DNA from: JANNBN01 sp031430595
GTDB taxonomy: Bacteria > Actinomycetota > Acidimicrobiia > Acidimicrobiales > JANYDT01
Assembly (NCBI GenBank): GCA_031430595.1
Contig: JANPBU010000035.1
Coordinates: 1-64,000, forward strand
Length of the DNA: 64,000 nt
Direction: 5' to 3'
Below the pieces are notes generated by a model. It did not search any database and was not told the DNA's origin. It saw only the letters and a program-made list of their open reading frames with translations. A program made the position numbers and the translations under genes. Each line of letters begins with the position of its first letter. Within the stretch, counting starts at the first letter, position 1. Below are positions 16,297 through 24,978 of this stretch, in pieces.

Positions 16297-18048
16297 TCAG
16301 CCCGTATACGAAGCGACGATCGCCAGTGCCTTGTCCATCGCTAACCGAGACCGCGCAGCAGACGACGACTCGTTTACGAGTATCGAGAAAACCACTGCAC
16401 GACCACTGGCTGTTGTCGCGTAACCAGTAAGTGTTGCGACGAAGTTTAGGCTTCCAGTTTTTGCTGCAACGTTCCTCGCTGCTGGCGTTCCACACATTCG
16501 CGATTTTAACGTGCCATCTAGACATGCAACCGGAAGTGCCTTGCGGAACGATTCGCCAACCTTCGAACCACTAACTTTCGAAAGGTACGCCACCTGGCCT
16601 CCAGAGGTGCTTCGGTTGAGACTCGATAAGCCTGATCCGTCAACCATGGTGATCGGAGGTGCCACACCAAGACGGCCAAAGTACGCGACCACTGCAGCGA
16701 CTCCGCTTTGTGTAGAACCTTGACCACTCGTCGTACCAAGTTGTTTCAACAGCGTTTCGGCATACGTGTTTTCACTCTTCTTCAACATGTACGTCACCAA
16801 CTCGAGAAGCGGAGCAGACCGATTCGTAGCGACGGTGGCAAGTTGTTGGCCCCCAGGGCTTCGACCCTGCTCAACGGTTGGTCCGACGAACACGCCGGCC
16901 TTGGCCAGTTCAGCAACGAATCGAGCAAGGTTCGCAAGACCTGCATCGTTGACGGTCGCCGCGTCGTTGCGATGATTCCCATCAACGAGAAACGCGTTGA
17001 GGTAGCCAACTTCGCCGGGGGTGAACGCAGCCTTCCAGCCGGGCGCGGTCGTTGCGCGATCGAACAGGCTGTCATCAAGACTGATGCGACCGGTAACCGT
17101 TGCGATACCAGCGGCACGAACTTGCTGAGCGAGGTCGCGAAGGTCGGCAGCAGAAAAGCTCGGATCACCACCGCCAACCAATGTGAGGTCAGCAACCGTG
17201 TCACCCGAAAGTGATGAGGATCGAACCGTAGTTTGAAATCGATGCTCCGGTCCGAATACCGAAAGGGCTGCGGCCCCCACATAAATCTTTTGTGTGGAAG
17301 CCGGCAGCCGGGGCGCACCGGCGTTCACATCAACAACCATTTGCCCACCTACGGAAATGGCGGCTGAGCGCCGTCCACCTGCGTTAGCCAGCGCGCTGAT
17401 AACCAGTTCACGAAGTTCCCCCGGGTTGGAAGGTGCCTTCGCAGCTATTGGAACTGACGATGACGCAGCCCCAGGCTTTATGGTCGTCGATTCGGTAACC
17501 GTGGTGGGCTGATCGACGACCGGTACCAGTGTCGTGGTTGGTATCGCGAGGTCAATGGTCGAGGGTTGTGTCGGGTCACCAACCGGTACCGGGGCCGAGC
17601 TATTTGGATCTAATGCCGCGCCCGCACCAACCCCGGGTGGTCCGACTGCGGGAAGCGACACATCGAGCACAATCGTCGTCGAAACAGCAATCGTGGTTGC
17701 GGCACCCGGCACTGTTTTGCGGCGAACGATCTTGCGCGCCTTAGTGGTCGGCGACGATTTCGCGCTTGAGGGGGCGACGGAAACTACCGGGGTACTAGTT
17801 GGGGCCGTTAGGCTCGTTGGAGCCGAGCTCGGAACCGTCGGGGTAGCGGCGCCTGTGATTCCTGTAACAGGCGGTGCTCCAACCGAAACCTGTTGCCGAC
17901 CGGCAACTACCAGCGCATTCGCTGGAGGCGAAACGACAAGCAGACCGGTAGCCATCAAAACAACAACGCCGCTTGAGACGGCACAGCTGACTACGCCGAG
18001 ACGTGCCGCGAGTAGCCGAACATTGCGCCGATGGTTATGACGAGTCAC
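16297..18048 (-). CDS. dacB: D-alanyl-D-alanine carboxypeptidase/endopeptidase (PBP4-type, peptidase S13)
   Basis: A 583-aa exported peptidase S13 that trims or cuts peptidoglycan cross-links. Residues about 15-47 form a signal or anchor helix. A long Ser/Thr/Pro/Val linker (about 48-205) follows, unusual in length. The serine-enzyme motifs are SxxK at 251-254 (STQK), SxN in 'KKSENTYAETLL' and KTG in 'AAKTGSLNFV'. The linker suggests the enzyme works at a distance from the membrane, within the wall. Convergent with the AhpD gene. Confidence 0.92.
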   Translation of the reverse strand: MTRHNHRRNVRLLAARLGVVSCAVSSGVVVLMATGLLVVSPPANALVVAGRQQVSVGAPPVTGITGAATPTVPSSAPTSLTAPTSTPVVSVAPSSAKSSPTTKARKIVRRKTVPGAATTIAVSTTIVLDVSLPAVGPPGVGAGAALDPNSSAPVPVGDPTQPSTIDLAIPTTTLVPVVDQPTTVTESTTIKPGAASSSVPIAAKAPSNPGELRELVISALANAGGRRSAAISVGGQMVVDVNAGAPRLPASTQKIYVGAAALSVFGPEHRFQTTVRSSSLSGDTVADLTLVGGGDPSFSAADLRDLAQQVRAAGIATVTGRISLDDSLFDRATTAPGWKAAFTPGEVGYLNAFLVDGNHRNDAATVNDAGLANLARFVAELAKAGVFVGPTVEQGRSPGGQQLATVATNRSAPLLELVTYMLKKSENTYAETLLKQLGTTSGQGSTQSGVAAVVAYFGRLGVAPPITMVDGSGLSSLNRSTSGGQVAYLSKVSGSKVGESFRKALPVACLDGTLKSRMCGTPAARNVAAKTGSLNFVATLTGYATTASGRAVVFSILVNESSSAARSRLAMDKALAIVASYTG

Positions 18049-18188
18049 GCACCACGTTCGCGCATGATCACACCTTTGGCGCGCATTTCTTGGTGACTTT
18101 CGTAAATGAACTCGGCGACTTACCCAACGACCCCACCCTGATCTTCGCGCGTTCCAGCCCGCCGAAGCTGCGCAGAGGGTGGTTTTGG

Positions 18189-19399
18189 TCAGTTGCAGAG
18201 GCCGGTGAGGGTCGTTGGGTGTGGTGGTGCGTGGAGCATGGTGTTGTTGGGCATGATTGCGGTGAGCGTAATTTGGTCTTCACCCCATCGGAGTTTGATT
18301 GCTTTTCTGTGTACATGACGGTGGTGGAACCGGCAGAGCAGCACAAGATTGTTGAGTTGGTGGCAGCCGCCATGTTCGCGTTCTTTGATGTGGTGGATAT
18401 CTGACCATCGTGATGGTCGATCGCATCCTGGGAACCGGCAGCACCGGTCACGGGCTATCACGGCCCGCCGGTTACGTATCGGGATGAGCGTTTCGGGGTC
18501 ACCCACATCGAACACAACGCCTCTACAGGTGTTGATCGCTGTGAGAACACAGTCACACAGGGCCATGTCGCGTTCGACTGTTGAGACGTACCAGTTGTTC
18601 GGGGTGTGTGCCCTTCCGTCAGTGTTGTTGATAATCAGCGAGACTTGTGGCCGTTGACCGGTGGTAACGGACCGTTCGTCTAACGCCAACGATTCACGAC
18701 AAATATCGCCAAGGGCATCGTGGCGGTGCTGAGAAAAACTTCGGTTGTCGTCTATCGACGGTTTTGGTGTTGCTGCTTCAATCGCTGCTTCGATGACCTG
18801 CCCGGTATCGGGATCGAGCAGACCGGTAATCGACCACATACCGTTCATGAGCTGTCGTAGTTGAAGACCACGTTTCGCTTGGTGTTCGTCATCAGATGTT
18901 GGGTCACCCAATCTGTCATCACAGTACGAGACCCAACGTTGCAACACGATCTTGAATTGTGATGCGTCAAGATTGACTGCAGCTGCCACCAACTCAGCTT
19001 CGTGCAATACAGCTAGTTCGGTACGCGGACCGGTGACAGCGTTTGCTAAAAGTTGGATGTGCGTTGAGGTGACCGTCCCGGCCGCCGCTGCTTTGCTGAA
19101 CGCCGGTAACGTTGCAAGTATCAGGGCCCGTTTGACCCGCGAGTTACCTTCAGCATGCAACGTGTGTGCACGTAACGCGAGAAATGCTGACATGTCACGG
19201 AACCCGTCATCAACATATGACCATCCGAAGCGTAACGGGCGACCGTCTGTGTACAGAGCAACTCAGCAGCATCAACCAGGCAACGAGAAGCAACAACATC
19301 TTCACTACAAAGCGTGGAAAACGTGAGATCGGAAACCAGTAACCGAACACCACACAACAACTCTTCAATTCGAGTACTGAGCGCCGTTGCCATACCCAT
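18189..19399 (-). pseudogene. DUF222/HNH endonuclease (13E12-type), frameshifted
   Basis: Two overlapping frames together make one DUF222-HNH protein. The N-terminal piece (start about 19399, 'MGMATALSTRIEELLCGV') reads to 'VARYASDG'; the remainder ('WSYVDDGFRDMSAF...' onward, about 334 aa from 19193) is one frame away. One missing base around 19222-19230 accounts for the break. The C-terminal part has an intact HNH site: 'CRFPGCDRPSRWSDIHHIKE' and 'NLVLLCRFHHRHVH'. The family is multicopy in actinobacteria and its role is unclear. Either a decayed copy or a consensus error; a restart at 19193 would leave the nuclease domain expressed. Confidence 0.75.
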
Positions 19400-19515
19400 G
19401 ATTGTACGAAGGGGGTATGACAAAAACCGGGCCCAGAAAAACAAATCCAGAAAAAAGTTGCTTTGTAAGAGCGACAGATGCCCCTTGTGTAAGCGCCGCC
19501 CACATCGGAAATTAA

Positions 19516-20484
19516 TTAGTAACGCGACCCCAAGGCGGCAGGAAGTCCATCAAGTTCGGCCAGATCATCAGCGGTCAAATTCACCAACGAAGCGCCGAGA
19601 TTCTCTTCCAGATAGGCGATTCGTTTGGTACCTGGAATCGGAATAACTTGCGCACCTTGAGCGAGAGTCCAGGCAATGGCAACCTGACCAGGAGTACATC
19701 CCAACCGAGACGAGATGCGGGCAACGGTTTCAACGATTGGTTGATTGTTCGCCATCGCATCGGTAGTAAACCGCGGATTGCGTGAACGGAAATCGGTTTT
19801 ATCAAAGCCGGTCGCCGATGTCGCTGCCTGAAGTGCCCCGGTAAGAAAGCCTCGACCCAGTGGTGCAAAAGGAATGAACGCAACGTTGTTGTCTTCACAC
19901 CACGGAAGGATTTCAGTCAGCACGTCACGAGTCCATAACGAAAGTTCTGATTGCAACGATGCGATTGGGAATGTTGCGTGGGCTTCTTGAAGTTGAGTGA
20001 GATTCATTTCGCTCACGCCAATCGCACGAACCTTCCCCTTGGTGACGAGTTCACCCATTGCGCCAATTGACTCGGCGACCGGAACGGTTGGGTCGGGTCG
20101 ATGCAATTGGTAGAGGTCGATCACATCGATACCAAGCCGCGATAGCGACGAATCACACGCCATCGCAATGTGCATTGGTCGCCCATCAGGATGGATTCGC
20201 CCGGTGCCAGGGTCGGCAGCAACCAAGCCGCATTTCGTGGCGAGGACGGCTTCATCACGACGACCTACGAGGGCTCGACCGACGAGCGACTCATTAATGA
20301 ATGGCCCGTAGACATCGGCGGTATCAATAAGCGTGCATCCTGCTTCGAGCGCCCGGTGAATAACTGAAATCGAAATGTCGTCGTTGCGATCTGCGGCGGT
20401 TCCGTAAGCCCAACTCATGCCCATACAGCCAAGGCCGATTTCACCGACAGTTATTCCGCTAATTCCAAGCGTTCGTTGTTTCAT
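19516..20484 (-). CDS. aldo/keto reductase
   Basis: A 322-aa NADPH-dependent oxidoreductase of the aldo/keto reductase superfamily. Visible are 'GLGCMGMSWAYG' at the N-terminus, the catalytic 'DTADVYGP' (Asp and Tyr), 'IDLYQLHRPDP' with the catalytic histidine, and the cofactor region 'IPGTKRIAYLEENLGA'. It resembles the AKR13/YghZ-like group acting on small aldehydes; the physiological substrate is unknown. It is upstream of nothing obvious and ends near the frameshifted HNH gene. Confidence 0.9.
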   Translation of the reverse strand: MKQRTLGISGITVGEIGLGCMGMSWAYGTAADRNDDISISVIHRALEAGCTLIDTADVYGPFINESLVGRALVGRRDEAVLATKCGLVAADPGTGRIHPDGRPMHIAMACDSSLSRLGIDVIDLYQLHRPDPTVPVAESIGAMGELVTKGKVRAIGVSEMNLTQLQEAHATFPIASLQSELSLWTRDVLTEILPWCEDNNVAFIPFAPLGRGFLTGALQAATSATGFDKTDFRSRNPRFTTDAMANNQPIVETVARISSRLGCTPGQVAIAWTLAQGAQVIPIPGTKRIAYLEENLGASLVNLTADDLAELDGLPAALGSRY

Positions 20485-20503
20485 AGAAAATTCCGGCTCT
20501 CTG

Positions 20504-20752
20504 TTAGGCGGTGGGGTCAGCCATCTTGTCCGTTGCCCGACCGGCAGTCTGAGATGGTTTCAAATGTTCGATGCGTTGCTCAACCGCGTCAAGTCGAGCG
20601 ACGGCCGCTCGATGCAGTCGGCCAGCCTGCTCGTACAGGTCGGCGGCTTGCTCGATTCCTATTTCGCGAGATTCCATACGGCGCGCAGTGTCTTCGAGCA
20701 TCGCCATAAGTTCTTCGAAGCTGTGATGGGCAAGGTCGCTGAAGTCGTTCAC
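20504..20752 (-). CDS. xseB: exodeoxyribonuclease VII small subunit
   Basis: An 82-aa small subunit with the family core 'SFEELMAMLEDTARRMESREIGIEQAADLYEQAGRL', a helical hairpin that wraps the large subunit. Several copies bind one XseA chain to form the nuclease that degrades single-stranded DNA from both ends. Its start overlaps the xseA stop by 4 bases. Confidence 0.92.
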   Translation of the reverse strand: MNDFSDLAHHSFEELMAMLEDTARRMESREIGIEQAADLYEQAGRLHRAAVARLDAVEQRIEHLKPSQTAGRATDKMADPTA

Positions 20753-22158
20753 GGTTCCACAGTATTCGTTTCCGCAGTATTCGTTTCGATACTACTCGTC
20801 ACCACATCAACCTCGATCAGCCCGTTGCTGACGCGAACAGTCAAGCGGTGACCGGTACGAACCTGCGCAGCGTCTCGAATGACCTGACCATCTTCACCCG
20901 TCACGACTGCGAAACCTCGCGACAAGACCTGCTGAGGCGAAAGTGATTCGATCTGCGCGCTGAGCGATTGAAGTCGGGCACGATGCGGCACCGATGAAGG
21001 CGCCAGAGCAGTGCGATGACCTATCCCCACAACTGATTCGCGGGCAATCGCGAGTCGTGAAACCATAAGATCGTGGTTTCTGACCAGTTCCAACTCATGT
21101 TTTGCGTTCGCAATACGACGATCAAGTGACTGAGCCCACGCAATCGATTCGAGAGCGTTGCGGGCGCGGTCGACGCTTCGACCCGGACCCGCAACTATTC
21201 CTTGCCCGGCAAGGTTGGTTCGATTTCTTGCTCGGTCAGTCATCGTGACGAATGCCGCCCACGACCGATTACGTAGTGCTTCGGTTCGACCCTGCAACGC
21301 AAAGCGATCGGGAATGACTAACGCAGCAGCGACCGACGGCGTCGCAGCTCGCGCATCGGCAATCTCATCGCACAGGGGTCGGTCGATCTCGTGGCCAATC
21401 GCAGACACAACAGGTACCCGGCACGCCGCTACGGCACGGCAAAGGTGTTCGTTGCTGTAGGGAAGTAACGCAGTTGAGTCGCCACCGCCCCGAGCGATGA
21501 TAACCACATCGACGAATGGGTCGGCAGTGGCTAACGCAATACCTTCGGTGATCGACTCTGCTGACGATTGCGAGACTTCAACCACCACCAGGCAATACGC
21601 AGGGAATCGACGCTCAATCACACTTCGAATATCGTGAAGTACCGCAGCGTCGTTGCCGCACACCAAACCGACCTTGCGGGGCAGTAGTGGCAAGGGTCGT
21701 CGAGGTCGATCCAACAATCCATCTGCGCGCAGACGATCGCGTGACTGGGCGATCATGGCGGCTACGGCTCCGGCACCAACCGGATCAATCGATGAGGCTG
21801 TAAGCGTGAGTGATCCGGTTCGAGTGAAGGTTTCCATCCGACCGTTCACCACCACCGACTCGCCCTGTACCGCTCGACACCACCGATCTCGATTCGGCGG
21901 AACCCGTACCGAGATTTGAGCGGCGCGGTCTTTCAAGGTAAGAAAACGTCCGCCCCCGGGGTACTGCTTGACCCCATGCACTTCACCCGACACTCGAACT
22001 TCACCAAGGCCGTTGAGGGTTCGTTTTAACTCGGTATGCAACGCGGTAACAGTCAGCTCACGCCGTTCAGACTCAGTTACCGTGCTCACAACGGGGTCAA
22101 AATTGAAGCCATCTTGCGCTACTTGCTGATGAGGAACCGTAACCATGAGTGACCCCAC
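20749..22158 (-). CDS. xseA: exodeoxyribonuclease VII large subunit
   Basis: A 469-aa catalytic subunit. The N-terminal OB-fold ('VRVSGEVHGVKQYPGGGRFLTLKD', about residues 53-75) binds DNA; the catalytic core contains 'VGLVCGNDAAVLHDI', 'VVIIARGGGDSTALLPYSNE' and 'PVVSAIGHEIDRPLCDEIADARAATPS'; a long helical region and a C-terminal 'QVLSRGFAVVTGEDGQVIRDAAQV' segment follow. The start is at 22158 or an ATG four codons later. Forms an operon with xseB. Confidence 0.93.
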   Translation of the reverse strand: MGSLMVTVPHQQVAQDGFNFDPVVSTVTESERRELTVTALHTELKRTLNGLGEVRVSGEVHGVKQYPGGGRFLTLKDRAAQISVRVPPNRDRWCRAVQGESVVVNGRMETFTRTGSLTLTASSIDPVGAGAVAAMIAQSRDRLRADGLLDRPRRPLPLLPRKVGLVCGNDAAVLHDIRSVIERRFPAYCLVVVEVSQSSAESITEGIALATADPFVDVVIIARGGGDSTALLPYSNEHLCRAVAACRVPVVSAIGHEIDRPLCDEIADARAATPSVAAALVIPDRFALQGRTEALRNRSWAAFVTMTDRARNRTNLAGQGIVAGPGRSVDRARNALESIAWAQSLDRRIANAKHELELVRNHDLMVSRLAIARESVVGIGHRTALAPSSVPHRARLQSLSAQIESLSPQQVLSRGFAVVTGEDGQVIRDAAQVRTGHRLTVRVSNGLIEVDVVTSSIETNTAETNTVEP

Positions 22159-22215
22159 AGTAGGCGGGTGCCAGAAGACCTTGTCAGCTTGTTTCCTTTA
22201 TACGGCACTGTTCTC

Positions 22216-22221
22216 TATCAT
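22216..22221 (+). promoter_or_regulatory. candidate -10 element for a leaderless NfuA mRNA
   Basis: TATCAT ends 6 bases before the ATG at 22228 and no ribosome-binding site is visible, the same pattern as at several other genes in this window. Confidence 0.4.
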
Positions 22222-22227
22222 TGCGGT

Positions 22228-22884
22228 ATGTCCTTGGCTACCGATGTCCCAGTTGAAACCACCAGCGAAGCCGAAACCCCTCTGGTCACCGTTACTGAGG
22301 GTGCACGCAAAATGGTCGTCGAAGCACGTTCTGCTGAAACCGACGGCGACTCACTGGCACTATGGCTAGAAGCAAACGATGCGCCCGGCGGAAAGTTCCG
22401 CTACGACATGTGGTTCCAGGCCCCAGACGGGCCAGAGAGCACGGCGACGATCGTAACGATCGACGGTTTGCGTCTCGTCATTCCAGCCACCTCGGTTTCG
22501 CGCCTGAAGGGTGCCACCCTCGACATTGCGACCGACGGTTCTGGCATGGTGTTGCTCAACCCGAACGAACCATCAGCCCCCGCTGCCCCGTCGGCAACGG
22601 CTGAAGGTGCCGACCTGTCAAGCCCACTCGCCCAGGAAGTTCTTCGGGTTATTGAGCAAAAGGTCAACCCTTCGATCGCAAGCCACGGTGGGTATGCCCA
22701 ACTCGTCGGTGTCGATGGTGACACCGTCTGGCTGAAGATGGGTGGCGGTTGCCAGGGCTGTGCTGCGTCGAAGATGACGCTTCGCCAAGGTATCGAGGTG
22801 TCGATCAAAGAAGCGGTGCCATCAATCGTCAACGTAATCGACGTGACCGACCACCAAGCCGGCGACAACCCGTATTACAAGTAG
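22228..22884 (+). CDS. nfuA: NfuA-type Fe-S cluster carrier (degenerate A-type domain plus Nfu domain)
   Basis: A 218-aa protein built like E. coli NfuA. The N-terminal part (about residues 15-115) has an A-type carrier fold ('VTVTEGARKMVVEARSAE') without the usual cysteines; the C-terminal Nfu domain (about 135-218) carries 'GGGCQGCAASKMTLRQGIE' with the CxxC cluster ligands. It would accept and deliver 4Fe-4S clusters, especially under stress. The frame is open from 22168, but the ATG at 22228 follows a -10-like hexamer. Divergent from xseA. Confidence 0.9.
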   Translation: MSLATDVPVETTSEAETPLVTVTEGARKMVVEARSAETDGDSLALWLEANDAPGGKFRYDMWFQAPDGPESTATIVTIDGLRLVIPATSVSRLKGATLDIATDGSGMVLLNPNEPSAPAAPSATAEGADLSSPLAQEVLRVIEQKVNPSIASHGGYAQLVGVDGDTVWLKMGGGCQGCAASKMTLRQGIEVSIKEAVPSIVNVIDVTDHQAGDNPYYK

Positions 22885-22921
22885 CTCGTTCTACGAGTAG
22901 CCCCGTCTGGCCTTCAGTAAC

Positions 22922-22942
22922 GCTCGGGTGATAAACCCGAGC
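22922..22942 (+). promoter_or_regulatory. perfect 8-bp hairpin just before the nitroreductase start
   Basis: GCTCGGGT and ACCCGAGC pair around the loop GATAA, ending 3 bases before the ATG at 22946. Without a U-tract it is a poor terminator; its position could instead block or shape translation start of the downstream gene. Confidence 0.45.
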
Positions 22943-22945
22943 CCT

Positions 22946-23593
22946 ATGGCTTTACTCCCCCTTTCCCCCGACGAACTTCTCAGTACTACCCGCGCTGTAC
23001 GCAAACGGCTTGATTTTGACCGACCGGTAGAACGCGAGGTCGTGCAAGAGTGCGTCGATCTGGCGTTTCAGGCCCCGACCGGTTCAAACCGCCAGGGTTG
23101 GCATTTCATGGTCGTCGGAGATCCGGTCAAGAAGCAGGCGCTGGCTGACATGTACGGGCGGGCGTTTGATCCGTATGTGAATTCGCCGAAACCAAACTAC
23201 AAAGATGGCGATACCCGAGGCGAACGGGTTGATTACGTGACCGAGTCTGCAACGTACCTTCGTAACAACTTTCACCGGTCACCGTGGGTTGTTATTCCAA
23301 TAATGGAAGGTCGGCCACCGGCAGATGGTGGGGCGTTTGTTCAGGCCAGCATGTGGGGCTCGTTGCTTCCGGCGTTTTGGAGTTTCATGTTGGCGGCCCG
23401 CTCGAGATGCCTGGGTACAGCCTGGACGACCCTGCACCTTCCGTTCGAAGAAGAAGCGGCTGAGTTGTTGGGTATTCCGTTCGCGAAGTTCACCCAGGGC
23501 GGAATGACCCCATTGGCGTACACGATCGGCACCGATTTCAAGGCTGCCCCCCGCCTCGACAGTGCCGCACTCACGCACTGGGACACCTGGTAG
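22946..23593 (+). CDS. nitroreductase family oxidoreductase
   Basis: A 215-aa FMN-dependent nitroreductase-fold protein. The N-terminal 'RAVRKRLDFDRPVEREVV' supplies the FMN-phosphate arginines, 'APTGSNRQGWHFMVV' is the conserved FMN segment, and 'LGTAWTTLHLPFEEEAAELLGIP' is the C-terminal block. Substrates in this family range from quinones to nitro compounds; an F420 link is not shown. I use the ATG at 22946; an upstream GTG at 22928 lies inside the hairpin. It is flanked by two Nfu-type genes. Confidence 0.87.
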   Translation: MALLPLSPDELLSTTRAVRKRLDFDRPVEREVVQECVDLAFQAPTGSNRQGWHFMVVGDPVKKQALADMYGRAFDPYVNSPKPNYKDGDTRGERVDYVTESATYLRNNFHRSPWVVIPIMEGRPPADGGAFVQASMWGSLLPAFWSFMLAARSRCLGTAWTTLHLPFEEEAAELLGIPFAKFTQGGMTPLAYTIGTDFKAAPRLDSAALTHWDTW

Positions 23594-23649
23594 CCGCCCT
23601 TCCCGCACCTGCCGGAGACGCGTTCCGGCACCCGCCCGACGCTAATTGT

Positions 23650-23680
23650 AGGAATTTCGGCCCGTTAAGCCGGAATTCCT
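23650..23680. terminator. bidirectional stem-loop between nitroreductase and Nfu genes
   Basis: A 12-bp stem with one G-U pair (AGGAATTTCGGC with GCCGGAATTCCT) closes a 7-base loop between two convergent genes. The outer TTG/CAA bases extend it. No long U-tract on either side. Confidence 0.6.
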
Positions 23681-23703
23681 CCAATGAGTGAGGTGACCGG
23701 GGC

Positions 23704-24039
23704 TCAATACTCGTGTTTAGGTACGTATCCGCCGCGGCCGAGTGACCGTGAGGTGTCTTCATCGGTCTCTTCGACACCACCAATAACTTCGGTTACCCAC
23801 GGCAGCCGGTCGCGCATAATGCGTGACACGCCCGCCTGAAGCGTGGTCGAAGACACCGCACATGAACTACACGAACCCTGCAGCTGTACTTCGACCACAC
23901 CGGTTTCGACGTCGGCAGACATCAGACGAAGGTCACCTCCGTCCTGCTGAACCACCGGGCGAAGCAGTTCGATCACCGATTGGATAGCAGCAAGTCGTTC
24001 GGCACGTGCGTCGTCGGAGAGCACAAGGGTGTCAGACAT
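23704..24039 (-). CDS. NifU C-terminal (Nfu) domain protein
   Basis: A 111-aa stand-alone Nfu domain with the cluster-binding motif 'GSCSSCAVSSTTLQAGVSRI' and the preceding 'RPVVQQDGGDLRLM' segment. It would scaffold or carry an Fe-S cluster. I use the internal ATG at 24039 (MSDTLVLSDD) because the upstream six residues are not conserved-looking. It is a second, simpler Nfu protein 0.8 kb from the NfuA-type gene, and is divergent from the Fe-S nuclease pair, which may be among its clients. Confidence 0.9.
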   Translation of the reverse strand: MSDTLVLSDDARAERLAAIQSVIELLRPVVQQDGGDLRLMSADVETGVVEVQLQGSCSSCAVSSTTLQAGVSRIMRDRLPWVTEVIGGVEETDEDTSRSLGRGGYVPKHEY

Positions 24040-24087
24040 ACCCCTAGTTTGCACCATTTCTGGGTTTCCACCATCCAGACAGTGTTA

Positions 24088-24103
24088 ATTCGACCGGTCG
24101 AAT
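24088..24103. promoter_or_regulatory. perfect 16-bp palindrome in a divergent promoter region
   Basis: ATTCGACCGGTCGAAT reads the same on both strands. It lies between the divergent Nfu gene and the nuclease-like pair, about 27 bases upstream of the proposed -10 of the latter, a position suited to a dimeric repressor or activator. Confidence 0.5.
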
Positions 24104-24129
24104 GCAGGATTTTGGTCACACCCTGTCCG

Positions 24130-24135
24130 TACGAT
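24130..24135 (+). promoter_or_regulatory. candidate -10 element for a leaderless nuclease-like mRNA
   Basis: TACGAT ends 6 bases before the GTG at 24142, with no Shine-Dalgarno sequence between. Confidence 0.4.
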
Positions 24136-24141
24136 GGTGTT

Positions 24142-24978
24142 GTGTCGATCGAACATGAGCAAAAGCCTGAGATTGTCTGGTTGAGTGTCAGCAAAATTTC
24201 TGATGGGGTGAAGTGTCGACGCCGCCTTGCCCACGAGTTGAACCCTGACCGTACGGCGGCGCGTTCCGCGAATGCTCCGTTCCGGTTACATCGAGCGATC
24301 ACTGACGCGATATCTGAGGCCCACTTGGTGGTGCAAGCACTGAGTCAAACGCTTCCTGCAGCAGAACTCTTGATTGCGACCCTGCATGACCGCCGACCAC
24401 CGGTTGAACTTGGATTGGAAGAAGTTGCCCGATTCAAGTTAGCAATTTCCGCTTACGCCGAGTCGTTTTGTGACAACGATGCCCGGTATGTCGAGGCACC
24501 GACCGCCCCGTTCCGTCGGCAGTCTGCAAGGCGAACCTGGGGAATCACCGGCTCGATAGATCTGCGGTTTCGGCGCTCCGACGGAACTACCGAAATTCGT
24601 AGAATCGCTCTCGGTGGGAAGGCGCCTCATCAGACCACACCGGTTTCTTTGCCCGATATTCTTCGGTTCAGCCTGATTGGTGAGCCTGGCCATCTTGTGC
24701 ATTTGCATGTGCCGGCTGATGAAACGTTACCCGGTGCGATCATCTGTGAACGTACGGTTTCCAATGAGATGATCAATGTACAGCGGGCCAGTGTGCGTGA
24801 GCTTGTTGATGTAGCGTGCGACTTGGTTGAGAGCAGCAGTGTGGACGGAGGCACAAGTATCGACGATGCCAACAATGCCCAGCCCGGATGGTGGTGTAAC
24901 CAGTGTGCATACGTTCGAGGCTGCCCGGCGGTTCCTCAGCAAACGGTAGCTGACATCATTGGTAGGTACCCGACATGA
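24142..24978 (+). CDS. degenerate Cas4/AddB-like Fe-S PD-(D/E)XK protein
   Basis: A 278-aa protein that parallels its downstream neighbour. A cysteine near the N-terminus ('KISDGVKCRRRLAHEL') and a C-terminal 'WWCNQCAYVRGCP' (C-x2-C-x5-C) match the four ligands of Cas4/AddB iron-sulfur nucleases. The region 'ITGSIDLRFRRSDGTTEIRRIALG' aligns by eye with the neighbour's 'LTGRVDALWQRDDGTIEVHDYKTG' and keeps the first Asp but has lost the D-Y-K catalytic part. It is therefore probably structural or DNA-binding. GTG start chosen from the -10 spacing. Overlaps the next gene by 4 bases. Confidence 0.75.
   Translation: MSIEHEQKPEIVWLSVSKISDGVKCRRRLAHELNPDRTAARSANAPFRLHRAITDAISEAHLVVQALSQTLPAAELLIATLHDRRPPVELGLEEVARFKLAISAYAESFCDNDARYVEAPTAPFRRQSARRTWGITGSIDLRFRRSDGTTEIRRIALGGKAPHQTTPVSLPDILRFSLIGEPGHLVHLHVPADETLPGAIICERTVSNEMINVQRASVRELVDVACDLVESSSVDGGTSIDDANNAQPGWWCNQCAYVRGCPAVPQQTVADIIGRYPT

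Noticed and set aside
18189..19399. Group II intron or homing-endonuclease element around the HNH motif
   Set aside because: The protein is a DUF222-HNH (13E12-type) gene; no intron domain or reverse transcriptase is visible.
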